The translations under genes and the position numbers were made by a program. DNA of 64,000 nucleotides from Tetraselmis striata (Eukaryota > Chlorophyta > Chlorodendrophyceae > Chlorodendrales > Chlorodendraceae). The DNA is taken from assembly GCA_006384855.1 (NCBI GenBank), contig VCJN01001090.1:1-64000 (forward strand). Direction: 5' to 3'. This document shows, piece by piece, positions 23,401-31,718 of this stretch. Numbering within the stretch: position 1 is the first letter of the stretch; each line of letters opens with the position of its first letter. The notes beneath the pieces are model-generated. The model had not been told where the DNA came from. It did not search any database and worked only from the letters and a program-made list of their open reading frames with translations.

Positions 23401-23595
23401 TATGGGCAGTCCATCATCAAGAGCAACCGCAAGAATTGTCGCACGCCATGGGTGCCGAACACGAGCTTCATGGGCAACGTCATGCGCAGCTTCAAGCTTC
23501 TCGAGGCGCCACAAACGATGGAAGAGGTCACGAAGTTTGTGTTCCCGTACCTAGACCACCCCCTAGCGTCGAAGGGCGACTTTTTGGCCGAGTGA
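20404..23595 (+). CDS. PLV primase-polymerase fused to an SF2-type helicase
   Basis: 1063 codons from ATG 20404. The amino part shows archaeo-eukaryotic primase/PrimPol motifs: VYVDYEEY (acidic motif I), VSMHLVFPE (S-x-H motif II) and DVKVYGRNQQFKL (motif III). The carboxy part, from about residue 390, has a Walker A (ACPMGSGKT), a Walker B with DE box (ILIIDEFQSYL) and later helicase-like blocks (VLDAFPSRSG, VGVSHTDRWFDRVV), resembling herpesvirus origin-binding-protein helicases (UL9 type). Together it would prime and unwind viral DNA. Similar primase-helicase fusions replace D5-like enzymes in some PLVs and virophages. It is the longest intact-looking frame in the element. Confidence 0.85.
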   Translation: MPFKRHNITWEGKLSGIVEARRPGDITVAKQMSERWFGFANVTPDKLRELIQTNRSLFEIIPTDAKSKVYVDYEEYVPRAGVTETEVLLDVHKTRLLDEFRQRFGQDTKILISGSVGVVDENFKVSMHLVFPEMYTDNVQERRPLVNLMRSINNKLGLKCGCDVKVYGRNQQFKLVNQAKAKSTRVQIVMDDSDPMDHILTYFADTASDTMRKLQIATFEYVIPQSVIDEHASNPPSTVVDISGIEAWPLPVDIPESWSIKGSPPEETLSLIKHVSTGEHRLSADAVFLVMSWCHGRRVSFDSFIRWVEQGRELTPQRVERYADEWKRLDPAKRPSDNRIVMILALLFPYADIENQTLRGFKWYYDVPIDSHIDSLDELEITNKRKRDELEKTKFVYLACPMGSGKTQKMFERMTMLEEDEKSLFNVSRQTLALDIHSKCKSRGLVITNYMDYNYNSSNSWQEYLETQHQIVSQDSIWKLRGKDGKVPMYNILIIDEFQSYLNQWKSNTHNHDGKLEKNWNVFIQLIRNANTVYVLDAFPSRSGTAFIKDLGYDYKVIATPHTAVPRKVRLMDALKDTTVYDTIQLRLGYLRYLKRPVLAFYPYVAPHPDRKTIEEIARGAYASAKANTSDAFDLTYEKDCLVMQANMDDTERAKVMADVNTSWSSRGLVISNSTVTVGVSHTDRWFDRVVLCMNRAMNLRDVMQFTFRARNLQSNVIEVYDLGGHTSHRRATDLAHNSRLYKRDPVFKRLVDFVDYECKATDEDCFRYLCAKAGYIIEDGVSDKELGFADRGSLGITRFFKKLDKPIPFTSMIKVVDDTDANIAWDKVRLPRSAYAREHDRIPMLDDDDVGFAMQEFESAEEIFDFFRLRDRIRRRTATTMDKMFWDKVHFKRLFQADVDDKSMGAIWDGGKVGFIRNLYAYMRATGELSPRWRHPKLCEKLEAYMEDACNKQKTVKFPHITDAEAHAIFKENTELTCLSPAAPSGNLMRLNAISKYFYGQSIIKSNRKNCRTPWVPNTSFMGNVMRSFKLLEAPQTMEEVTKFVFPYLDHPLASKGDFLAE

Positions 23596-23630
23596 CGGCT
23601 CCGCACGTGGCCGGCCGCAGGCCGCCGGGT

Positions 23631-23702
23631 GTTGACAAAACGCATGCAATTTCCCGATGTGTTCCTATAGAGCGATCTGGAAAATGCATGCACTTTGTCA
23701 AC
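23631..23702. repeat. 72-bp hairpin, copy 2 (internal)
   Basis: Third location of the TIR hairpin, with about 40-60 bp of TIR-like flank on each side, between the primase-helicase and the next gene. Confidence 0.9.
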
Positions 23703-23806
23703 AAAATGCTCCACGTCAAAAGCGCGTCCCGCGCGGTCGGCGGCCTGCGGTCAGCCACGCGCGGCTTAACACTAGCGACAACACCTCTACACCACCTAAA
23801 TCGCAA

Positions 23807-24124
23807 ATGACATGCGGCCCCTGTTGGAAGTGTGAGGTTGCCGCCGCAAAAGGATTCAAGCTTTGTTGGGAGCACCGGGAAGCCAGCAAGCACGATTGCT
23901 CAAAATGCGGGAAGACGATATACGGGAAACACGCGACATGTTGGGACTGCGTGCGAAAGTGTAAGGACTGCGGAAAAGCCTTGAACCCAGACCGCCGGTT
24001 TCAGCGGTGCTATGAGTGCAACGCAAAAGTCCGACGCGAGAGATGGGAGGGGTGGAAATATGAACGAAACGGCGTGAGGCGGGGAGATTCGGTGTACATC
24101 GACGGCGTGTTCTATGGATACTAG
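23807..24124 (+). CDS. PLV small zinc-finger protein
   Basis: 105 codons from ATG 23807. Regular cysteine pairs CGPCWKC, CSKC, CWDC, CKDC and CYEC suggest two or three zinc-binding knuckles; the tail is basic and aromatic. Nucleic-acid binding is likely but untested. It follows the primase-helicase on the same strand. Confidence 0.6.
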   Translation: MTCGPCWKCEVAAAKGFKLCWEHREASKHDCSKCGKTIYGKHATCWDCVRKCKDCGKALNPDRRFQRCYECNAKVRRERWEGWKYERNGVRRGDSVYIDGVFYGY

Positions 24125-24164
24125 CGCAATTGGATCGCGGAGTGCACTTCGTACACCATGTAAC

Positions 24165-24359
24165 TCACTTTGTGTGCACCATCCTCGCCACCGCGACAGC
24201 ACGATTCTCCTTCTTTGCAGTTGGCATCGCGAGAAACTGGCTTGGTTTGATAACCGCTGCACTCGCACCCGATGGTTTCCGCGGCGGCGGCCTCGCGGCG
24301 GACATGATGTGCATACCCCGCTTCTTCGCCGTCTTTTGAGTGGTCTTCGGTTTGGCCAT
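24165..24359 (-). CDS. Small basic PLV protein
   Basis: 64 codons, starting MAKPKTTQKTAKKRGMHIMS; rich in Lys/Arg/Ala/Pro. It diverges from the structural gene at 24388 across a short AT-rich gap (tagtatttaaactcc) that could serve as a shared promoter. Could be a core or DNA-condensing peptide; also possibly spurious. Confidence 0.4.
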   Translation of the reverse strand: MAKPKTTQKTAKKRGMHIMSAARPPPRKPSGASAAVIKPSQFLAMPTAKKENRAVAVARMVHTK

Positions 24360-24387
24360 ATAGTATTTAAACTCCCGTTACGAATAA

Positions 24388-25253
24388 ATGACGAGCTTTC
24401 AGATTCACCTCGACAGCAAATTCGCGGACATGCACTTCTCCACAAACGCTTGCGTGTTCTACCTCGCCGACCCGCTAACCTCCTTCCGAGCCAAGATTAC
24501 GAATGGCTTGTAGCGGTGCCGCACGCGACAATCCCGCTTTCGCATTGGGTTATCGATGAATCGAACAACCTGCTCGAGCTAGTATACTCCGACGAGTCAC
24601 GATACATATCGCTACCTTTAGGCAATCGAAGCGTGGACGAGATCGTCGTGTACCTCAACGACAGGCTTTTGCACGGATACACCGCCGCCTACGACGAAGC
24701 GATAAACCGTATCGTATTCAGCTCCGAGGTGCTTGGCGAAAGCCTCGCGATCGGAGAAATGAGTACGTGTGGAAGGTTGTTGGGCGTGAAAGCGGGAGAC
24801 GCGGCGGTGGACGGCGTGCTCATCCCGCCGCGCGGCGTCGATCTCGCGGGTACCTCGTCGATATTCATCCGAAGCAACCTTTCGACTCGTAATCGCGATC
24901 CGGTGTCGAAGGCGACAAGCGATATTCTCGCCAAAGTGCACGTTTCGCAGAATTTTAACGAGATCGAGTATCACTCGTCTTCGCTCAAGTTCCCGATAGC
25001 TGATCGAAACGTGTCGCTCATCATCATCTATCTCACCGACGACTTCCAACGACACATGGATTTCCACGGCGCGGACTTCTCGCTGACCCTTGAGTTTACG
25101 CTTCGTCGAAAAGAAACCATCTCGCACGCCGTAGATTATCGATTAACTGGTGTTATGAATAACGATGTTAGCCCGGCGCAAAGAGGTTCTGAGGCCGCGA
25201 AGCCTTCCGATGCGTCGGGGGATCCAAGTGGACCTAAGCGAAGTGAACGATAG
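24388..25253 (+). CDS. Putative PLV virion protein
   Basis: Mostly beta-rich, with the block LIPPRGVDLAGTSSIFIRSN and a later ISLRRK-type strand region. Such blocks are seen in minor structural proteins of PLVs and related viruses; the penton or another jelly-roll protein is a reasonable guess. It precedes the fibre gene on the same strand. As a fossil gene it looks broken. Confidence 0.5.
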
Positions 25254-28200
25254 TATCGCGGAGCTCGAAGCGAAACACGACATCGATACCGAGAATTTGG
25301 AGGCCGGTCTCGGGGAAACACAATCAAATGTGGAAGCCCTCTCCAACGCCGCCGCCGCCGCCGCGGATGCGCTATCGTCGCTCGAGGACGATATCGTCGC
25401 TCTATCGAACTTCGCTCACGAGTGCTGCGAAACCGCCGAATCGAACATCGCAACGCTTAGCGAAGAGATCGCGGCTATCGATACCTCGTCGTATATCCCT
25501 CAAAGCGAGAAGTCGCGATTTATCGTGGACCTCGTCGAGCCTTTCGCGATAGGAGCGCACGCGGACAACGCCGGTCGGATTGACGTTTTTGGGACACTTC
25601 GCAGCCCCCTTGGCCCTCTATTCGATCTCGGCGAGCCGACGAACCCTTGGCGCGAAGTGTACGCCGAGGGGCTGACTCTTTCGGACACATCAAATCTGAA
25701 ATTCACACACTTTCAAGGCGCGGAAGGCGATTTCAACCTCGACGACGTTATCGAATACGCGGTATCCCTCGTCGCGACTCCCGATCACCCAACCACGGTT
25801 TCGCTTGAGCGCATCAACGAAGTCAGTTTTAACAACGGAATTGTCGTCAAGGGCGATCTGATACCGTACGAAGAAAACGCCGGGTTCCCCCCATTATCGC
25901 GCGTGGGAAATTTGACTTATCCGTTCTTGGAGGGGCACTTCGCGAACCTCTTCGCGGGCAACATCTACGGCCTCGACGAAGGCGGTTCGACACGTCGTGT
26001 CCTCCTCGAAGGGGACGCCGCGGCGACACCTCAGTGGATCACGGAGCTTCAAAGTGATGTAAACATTTCCGGCTTCAATCTCGACGTCGACTTCACGGGC
26101 CCGCAAGGGCCGGCGGGCGCCGATGGCGCCGATGGCGCAGACGCCGTGTTGCCTTCGTGGGTCGCCACTTCGCAAAGCGCGATACCTCTTAGCGGCTTCG
26201 CAAACGATCTCGCGCTCACCGCGGACAGTGTGGCATGGGAAAACGTCCTCAACAAGCCAACATTTTTCAGCGGGAGCTATGTCGATCTCACGAACAAGCC
26301 GACGATCCCGACGATACCTTCGTGGGTCGCCACTTCGCAAAGCGCGATACCCCTCAGCGGTTTCGACAACGATCTCGCGCTCACCGCGGACAGCGTAGAG
26401 TGGGCGGCGGTGCTCAACAAGCCCGCATTTTTCAGCGGGAGCTATGTCGATCTCACGAACAAGCCGACGATCCCGACGATACCTTCGTGGGCGGCCTCTT
26501 CGCAAAGCTCGATACCCCTCAGCGGCTTCGCAAACGATCTCGCGCTCACCGCGGACAGCGTAGAGTGGGCGGCGGTGCTCAACAAGCCCGCATTTTTCAG
26601 CGGGAGCTATGTCGATCTCACGAATAAGCCGACGATCCCGACGATACCTTCGTGGGCGGCCTCTTCGCAAAGCGCGATACCTCTTAGCGGCTTCGCAAAC
26701 GATCTCTCGCTCGCCGCGGACAGCGTAGAGTGGGCGAATGTGTTGAATCGCCCAACGATCCCTTCGCTAGCCGGCTATGCTACCGAGTCGTGGGTGTCGT
26801 CGCAAGGGTTTGTCACCGAAGCGACAAGCTTGCCTTCGTGGGTCGCGACCGACCCGGGTACCATCCCCTTGTCGTCTTTCGATAACGATCTGAGCATCGC
26901 GGGCAGCAGCAACCACGGCCACCCCGAGTACGAGCCGGCTAAATTTATGAAGGTAGTCGAAGAATTCGGAGAGTTTTACATAATCCCAAACTACGAATAC
27001 GCTCGTACGCTAGACGAAGACGCGATATTAACACTTGGAACCTACTATGACTATGCGACCGAATCCAACAACGACGATTTGCGATGGACCGAAATTTGGG
27101 CCGAAGATATCCACGCCTACTATGTCCGCGCCGAAAACCGACTTGTCCTAGGCGAGCTAGTAACCAACGCAAGCATATCATATGTAAAGTCGATAGAATC
27201 CATCGAGTTCTCGAAAAGCATCGTACCCAAAACCCACGACTCCCTTGATTTGGGGAAATCGGATCTCGCGTGGAAACATGTGTACGCCACCGACATTGAG
27301 GTTGAGGACGACATCAAGATCGGCAACGATATCCGATTCGTCGATTCGAGCGGCAACGACGTTTGTCGCCTCAAGTACCACCCCGACGGGTGCGAGGTCG
27401 ACGGGCACATGTTCCCCGACGGCACGAGGGAATTCGATCTCGGAAAGGCTGGCGACGAGTGGCGCGACATATACGCGCAGTTTGCGACGATTAGCGGCGG
27501 CGCGTCAATAGGCTCTTTGGAGACGCCGCTGCTCAACGTCACGGGCGTGATGTCGTTGAACGGGAATAAAATCACGCAGGTCGGGGCTCCGGACACCGGC
27601 ACCGATGTCGTCAACAAGTCGTATGTGGACACCGAGATCGCTAATGTCACGATCGATTGGGACAGTATTAGCGGCGAGACAAAGCCTGCGATATTCAAAG
27701 ACGAGGTGGATTACAACGTTTCGTCGGAGACCTTCATCCCGGCGTTGAACTACGTGTACGATCTCGGAACCACGAGCTCGAGATGGGGGACCCTCCACGC
27801 GTACGGCGTCAACGCGTACCTTTCCCCGATCAACGCCTTTGAGGGCGTGGACGCGAAAGGCAAAGCGATAGTGGACGTCGCCGCCCCTACCGACAGCGCC
27901 GACGCGGCTAACAAGGCGTACGTGGACGCCGAGGTGCTTAATGTGCAGATACGAGCATCGCTAGCGCTCGGGATGCGCGGCTTTGCGCACATACGGGTTG
28001 ACAAGTTGTCGGAAAGCGGGACCGGCGTGAGTTTCCGCCTGTCGCAAATATGCGTGACATGCAACTCGGCGGACGAGTACTCCTCGCCAACCCTACGCGC
28101 CACGGTACTGAAGAACGCGAATTTCCCTCACACGCTAGGCAAGACGATAACGGCGACGCCGGCGACGAGCTCAGTCGGGGCGTTCGAGTCCACCTACACG

Positions 28201-28374
28201 TTTGCAGATGTCGACCTAGACTACACCTTTGCGGACGGGTACAACGCGATGGCTCCGGTCATCAAATTTTGGATTACACGAAACGCGACAAGGGCGGGAA
28301 TCGGCATGACCGCGACGATCGCCGAGCATGCATACTACCACAGCACACTAACGCCGCAAGACGTGTACTTCTAG
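25210..28374 (+). CDS. PLV fibre-like / receptor-binding protein
   Basis: About 1054 codons from ATG 25210. Order: an alpha-helical coiled-coil amino end (about residues 15-100); a short collagen-like stretch (GPQGPAGADGADGAD); four nearly identical 55-residue repeats (26157-26760) with SGSYVDLTNKPTIPTIP; several beta-repeat blocks of the form LGxxxxxWxxxYA, as in phage tail fibres; and a globular end. This architecture is typical of trimeric attachment fibres. Repeat identity at DNA level suggests recent expansion or gene conversion. Host binding is inferred from architecture only. Confidence 0.75.
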   Translation: MRRGIQVDLSEVNDSIAELEAKHDIDTENLEAGLGETQSNVEALSNAAAAAADALSSLEDDIVALSNFAHECCETAESNIATLSEEIAAIDTSSYIPQSEKSRFIVDLVEPFAIGAHADNAGRIDVFGTLRSPLGPLFDLGEPTNPWREVYAEGLTLSDTSNLKFTHFQGAEGDFNLDDVIEYAVSLVATPDHPTTVSLERINEVSFNNGIVVKGDLIPYEENAGFPPLSRVGNLTYPFLEGHFANLFAGNIYGLDEGGSTRRVLLEGDAAATPQWITELQSDVNISGFNLDVDFTGPQGPAGADGADGADAVLPSWVATSQSAIPLSGFANDLALTADSVAWENVLNKPTFFSGSYVDLTNKPTIPTIPSWVATSQSAIPLSGFDNDLALTADSVEWAAVLNKPAFFSGSYVDLTNKPTIPTIPSWAASSQSSIPLSGFANDLALTADSVEWAAVLNKPAFFSGSYVDLTNKPTIPTIPSWAASSQSAIPLSGFANDLSLAADSVEWANVLNRPTIPSLAGYATESWVSSQGFVTEATSLPSWVATDPGTIPLSSFDNDLSIAGSSNHGHPEYEPAKFMKVVEEFGEFYIIPNYEYARTLDEDAILTLGTYYDYATESNNDDLRWTEIWAEDIHAYYVRAENRLVLGELVTNASISYVKSIESIEFSKSIVPKTHDSLDLGKSDLAWKHVYATDIEVEDDIKIGNDIRFVDSSGNDVCRLKYHPDGCEVDGHMFPDGTREFDLGKAGDEWRDIYAQFATISGGASIGSLETPLLNVTGVMSLNGNKITQVGAPDTGTDVVNKSYVDTEIANVTIDWDSISGETKPAIFKDEVDYNVSSETFIPALNYVYDLGTTSSRWGTLHAYGVNAYLSPINAFEGVDAKGKAIVDVAAPTDSADAANKAYVDAEVLNVQIRASLALGMRGFAHIRVDKLSESGTGVSFRLSQICVTCNSADEYSSPTLRATVLKNANFPHTLGKTITATPATSSVGAFESTYTFADVDLDYTFADGYNAMAPVIKFWITRNATRAGIGMTATIAEHAYYHSTLTPQDVYF
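26157..26760 (+). repeat. 165-bp coding repeat in the fibre gene
   Basis: Units start near 26157, 26322, 26487 and 26652 (the last partial), each 55 codons and over 90% identical. Confidence 0.9.
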
Positions 28375-29702
28375 ACATCGGTATCCTCCGTGGGGATCAC
28401 GGTGTCTCGCCAATAGCTGAGCGTCGTCGCCAACGAGTGTCGATGGCAATCCGCGACTCTTTGCACCTTGGCCAACGAGTAGTTATTCGGGTCTTCGGTC
28501 TTGAGCATGTCCGAGATCCTCGAGTGACGTATGTCGTTGACGGCGACGCCGAGCCCCTTCTTCAGGATCGCTCCCGTGTTGTCGACGCTCTTTCCCATGA
28601 GCAGATAAGCTCGCGGGCGAGCGACCAACGAGGCCTCGACTTGTCGCTTGAGGGACTCGTTAAGAGGGAATGTGTACGGCTTGTCGGGAAACTGTTGCAT
28701 GGTCTTGAACTTTCGCACGACGAGCTTGCCTTCGGGGCGCAGATAGTAGTTGGGGTAGGTTCTCGCTTGCGACTCGCGATTGATGACCTTGACGGTGCCC
28801 AGCTCGGCGCGAAGCCCCCATAGGTTGGTTTGCAGGAGCGCCGCGATGTACTCCGCCGACGCGGCCCCGAACTTCTCCTTGACAGCCGGAACCCGCGACT
28901 TGATGACGCTGATGTCCAGCACCGTCCCGGTGACCGTGCGCTGCGTGGTTTCCTCGCCGACCTTCTTGGCGTGCACGAGCATGCGAGCGTGGTACTTTGC
29001 GAGGGCCTCCTCGCCGATCGCGGCCTTGTACTCCGGGATGTACTTGCTCGGCGAGTAGATGCGGTTGAAATAGTCTCGCTTGGTGCTCGAGTTGGTGTAC
29101 CGGCTCTCGATGGCGCGCACGACCTTGTCGCCCTCCCGCAAGCACTTGACGAGGTCGTTTGGGGAGCATTTCATGACCACTTTGACGACGCGCCTCATCG
29201 TGGTGATGTAGTTGTTGATCGTCGTCTGGCTGAGCGTCTTCGCGGTTGTGACCCCGTGGGCATTGATTTGCCGACGCCCGGTAAGTGCCTCTATCTTTGC
29301 AATAATCTCCTCGAGGGTCATGTCGCGCCCGCGATTCGGCTCCCCCGCAGGGGGGGAGGGCTGCGCCCGATCCTCCGCAGGGGGCTCGGGCTCCTCCGCG
29401 GGGGGGGAGGGCTCGGGCTCCTCCGCGGGGGGGGAGGGATCCGCCCGATCGCGCGTGCACGGCGGGGCGGCGTCGTGGGGGCTCGGCACGGGCGCAAGAC
29501 CGTTATCGGTGCGAATGCGATTGAAATCATCGGGAGTCATGTTGTACTTCTCGAGCGTGTATAGCTGCATGCGCGACACGGCGCCGGTGGCGATTCGCTT
29601 GCAATAGCGCTTCTTGTTGTGACGATCGGCATTGCGATGGTACGACTCGAGGTTGGCGGCGCGGCGCTTGCGGAGCTCCGCGGAGGCGCGGGTGCGAGGC
29701 AT
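28371..29702 (-). CDS. PLV tyrosine recombinase (integrase)
   Basis: 443 codons. The basic amino end (MPRTRASAELRKRRAANLES) is followed by a Pro/Glu/Ser linker built from a GC-rich palindromic repeat, then a core-binding region and the catalytic domain. Catalytic boxes visible: LWGLRAEL (first Arg), NDIRHSRISD (box with second Arg), and CHRHSLATTLSYWR (His and the presumed Tyr nucleophile). Tyrosine recombinases are the integrases of many algal PLVs, unlike the RVE integrase of classical Polintons. It ends tail to tail with the fibre gene (4-bp overlap). Confidence 0.85.
   Translation of the reverse strand: MPRTRASAELRKRRAANLESYHRNADRHNKKRYCKRIATGAVSRMQLYTLEKYNMTPDDFNRIRTDNGLAPVPSPHDAAPPCTRDRADPSPPAEEPEPSPPAEEPEPPAEDRAQPSPPAGEPNRGRDMTLEEIIAKIEALTGRRQINAHGVTTAKTLSQTTINNYITTMRRVVKVVMKCSPNDLVKCLREGDKVVRAIESRYTNSSTKRDYFNRIYSPSKYIPEYKAAIGEEALAKYHARMLVHAKKVGEETTQRTVTGTVLDISVIKSRVPAVKEKFGAASAEYIAALLQTNLWGLRAELGTVKVINRESQARTYPNYYLRPEGKLVVRKFKTMQQFPDKPYTFPLNESLKRQVEASLVARPRAYLLMGKSVDNTGAILKKGLGVAVNDIRHSRISDMLKTEDPNNYSLAKVQRVADCHRHSLATTLSYWRDTVIPTEDTDV
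29338..29460. repeat. GC-rich palindromic mini-repeats (cluster inside the integrase gene)
   Basis: Two to three copies of a palindromic unit of about 35 bp (core CCCTCCCCC-n-GCGGGGGAG), read in frame as PSPPAEEPE/PSPPAGEP peptides. Related copies lie at 30727-30757, 31493-31530, 31593-31630 and 43738-43775. Confidence 0.8.
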
Positions 29703-29793
29703 GGTGTCCGGCGATTTAGTAAGTACTCTAGCAAATAATCTATCGCCTTAAGCGAGGCGCACGAAGCGTGAAACTTTTTCGCGCGGGATATAA

Positions 29794-30525
29794 ATGCGCC
29801 CTCTTCGCGTTCTCGACCTGTGCTGCGGGACGCAGAGCGTGGGCGCGGCTCTGCGCGGGATGTTTGGCGACCGGGCGGTCGAGTACGTATCGCTGGATGC
29901 CGACCCCTCTTCGCGCGCCGCGATAACGCTCGACGTGCGCGAATGGGACTACGCCGCGGCCTACCCGCGCGGGCACTTCGACGTGATATGGGCCAGCCCG
30001 CCGTGCACGGAGTACTCGATGGCAAAGACGCGCGGGGTGCGCAAGCTCGAGCTCGCGGATTCCATCGCGAAGAAGTGTCTCGAGATCATCGAGTGGTACC
30101 GGCCGCGGTACTGGTTCATCGAGAACCCCTTCACCGGCATGCTCAAGCGGCGCGATTTCATGCAGCCCCTCGCGCCCTTTCTGCGCCGCTGCACCTACTG
30201 CAAGTACGGCCGCGACTTCAAGAAGCCCACCGCGGTGTGGACCAACAAGCCGGGCCTCGACCTCAAGTTCTGCGAGCGCGACCCTTGCGCTTACAAGCGG
30301 GAGCACGGCGTCCACTACACGTGCGCGCAGAGCGGTCCCCGCGGCACGTTGTATCGCAGGAGCGCGGGCAGCGCCGAGACGTATCAAATCCCAAAGGAGT
30401 TGCTCGCCGAGTTATTCGCCGGCATCGGTGTTGGGGCGGACGAGGAGGTTGGCGCTCCAGTGGCTGATAGTCGCCCCTTCTTCGAGGTCCGGGAAGGCGA
30501 CGTTGATGCGGCTGAAAGCCCCTAG
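29794..30525 (+). CDS. C5-cytosine DNA methyltransferase
   Basis: 243 codons. Motif I is LDLCCGTQSVGAAL (AdoMet binding), motif IV is SPPCTEYS with the catalytic Cys, and motif VI is WFIENP. A later block YGRDFKKPTAVWTN is typical of viral and phage C5 enzymes. The recognition domain is short. Role inferred: self-modification of viral DNA, or interference with host methylation. The last 35 codons overlap the minus-strand frame at 30412-30684 and may not be functional coding in this direction. Confidence 0.85.
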   Translation: MRPLRVLDLCCGTQSVGAALRGMFGDRAVEYVSLDADPSSRAAITLDVREWDYAAAYPRGHFDVIWASPPCTEYSMAKTRGVRKLELADSIAKKCLEIIEWYRPRYWFIENPFTGMLKRRDFMQPLAPFLRRCTYCKYGRDFKKPTAVWTNKPGLDLKFCERDPCAYKREHGVHYTCAQSGPRGTLYRRSAGSAETYQIPKELLAELFAGIGVGADEEVGAPVADSRPFFEVREGDVDAAESP

Positions 30526-30684
30526 GCTGGGAACGGGGTACCCGATATGGTCCTCGAGTATGCGGCTGCCGAGACAATCGTACGAGCCGGCGACAAAGCC
30601 GTTGTAGAGGTTCTCGTTGAGGTGCGAGAAGGGGAACTCGGAAAACTCCGGGATCAGGACGGTGGTGTCCACGCGAGCCGGCAT
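30412..30684 (-). CDS. Short PLV protein, antisense to the methyltransferase end
   Basis: 90 codons, starting MPARVDTTVLIPEFSEFPFS, with a beta-rich composition and no recognised domain. It overlaps the last ~114 bp of the methyltransferase gene on the opposite strand. It could be a small virion protein. Confidence 0.45.
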   Translation of the reverse strand: MPARVDTTVLIPEFSEFPFSHLNENLYNGFVAGSYDCLGSRILEDHIGYPVPSLGAFSRINVAFPDLEEGATISHWSANLLVRPNTDAGE

Positions 30685-30726
30685 CGATCCGCGCCGTGTT
30701 ACTAAGAGCGCCCAAAAAGAACCGCA

Positions 30727-30757
30727 GGGGATCGGGCGAAGCCCTCCCCGCTGAAGG
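30727..30757. repeat. GC-rich palindromic mini-repeat (intergenic copy)
   Basis: Begins GGATCGGGCGAAGCCCTCCC, matching the copies inside the integrase and the fibronectin-like gene. Confidence 0.65.
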
Positions 30758-30767
30758 CGGCGGAAGG

Positions 30768-31718
30768 CTATGCATCGGAGATGGTCAGCGAGATGCTTAC
30801 CTGCGACTCGGCATCCGTGCCGGCCACGAGACTAAACGAGTCGACGGTCGGGGCAGTGGAGTCCGCGTTGGTGGTTATGGGCCCAAAGCCGTCCACGCTC
30901 GTCTCGTTCCCGGCTTGGTCCTTCGCCATGATCCACGTGTAGTAGATGGTGTCGGGCGTCAACCCCGTGTAGGAGTGCGAAGTCGTGCCGCCGGGGAACG
31001 CATCGCCGATGGTCTTGATGAGCGCCGGCCCGGGGTTGGTGTCCTGTGTGTCATTTAGCAAAACGTAAATAGTCTGAACGGCGTCGTTGTCCGTCACGTT
31101 GAAGGTGACGTTGAGAACCGTGGTTGGAGGCGTGCCGCGCGACACGCTTCGGGCCGTGATGACCGGGGGCGTGTTGTCCTCCGTGGTGTACACGCCGAGC
31201 GGGGTGATGGACGAGTTTGCGTTGTCATCGATCAACTCCACCCAAAAGTAGCGAGCGGCGTTTGGCGCCCCGATATCGTACTCCCATTTGAGACTGGAGC
31301 CGCTGATGCCGCTGGTGATGTCCGCGGTGGAGGTGCCCGGGATGGTGTTGGTGGAGTTTACGTACAATAGCGCCGAGGATATCGTCATTTCGGGTTTGAT
31401 TAACATGGAGATTAAAGCTTGTAGCTCCGCGTTGGTGCCCGCCCCCACGCCCGCGAAGTCGATCCACGAGTCCTCCAATAGCCTCCGCCCCAACGAGGAT
31501 TGGGCTACGCCCTCCCCCCCTGCGGGGGACCCCCCCGCGTCGCGATGGATAGCGCTAACGTTTTCGAGGAACACCTCGATCGGGCCGCCGCGGCGGATTG
31601 GGCTACGCCCTCCCCCCATGTGGGGGAAGTGGGTGCTCAGCAAGGCGCCGTCAAAGGCCGCTTGCACGGCGCTCTTGTCCGAGGAGCCGATAGAGCTGAC
31701 GAATGCGCGATGGGACAT
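30768..31718 (-). CDS. PLV surface-type protein with fibronectin-like domain
   Basis: 316 codons. The middle and end show Ig/fibronectin-type-III sandwich features (LTPDTIYYTWIMAKDQAGNE, DNTPPVITARSVSRG). A related block (LSPGTQYWFWVEVIDVAGNE) occurs in the gene at 44074. The amino third contains two in-frame GC palindrome copies. Probable fibre or decoration protein. Confidence 0.6.
   Translation of the reverse strand: MSHRAFVSSIGSSDKSAVQAAFDGALLSTHFPHMGGGRSPIRRGGPIEVFLENVSAIHRDAGGSPAGGEGVAQSSLGRRLLEDSWIDFAGVGAGTNAELQALISMLIKPEMTISSALLYVNSTNTIPGTSTADITSGISGSSLKWEYDIGAPNAARYFWVELIDDNANSSITPLGVYTTEDNTPPVITARSVSRGTPPTTVLNVTFNVTDNDAVQTIYVLLNDTQDTNPGPALIKTIGDAFPGGTTSHSYTGLTPDTIYYTWIMAKDQAGNETSVDGFGPITTNADSTAPTVDSFSLVAGTDAESQVSISLTISDA
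31493..31530. repeat. GC-rich palindromic mini-repeat
   Basis: Starts with GATTGGGCTACGCCCTCCCC; a second copy lies about 100 bp on at 31593-31630. Both are inside the fibronectin-like gene. Confidence 0.8.
31593..31630. repeat. GC-rich palindromic mini-repeat
   Basis: Same 20-bp start as 31493, with the loop changed. Confidence 0.8.

Noticed and set aside
22417-23514. 365-codon antisense frame in the primase-helicase gene
   Set aside because: Mirror of a strongly coding strand with high GC third positions; no recognisable motif.
29820-30467. Alternative 215-codon frame over the methyltransferase gene
   Set aside because: Arg/Ala-rich shadow of the methyltransferase in another frame with no motif.
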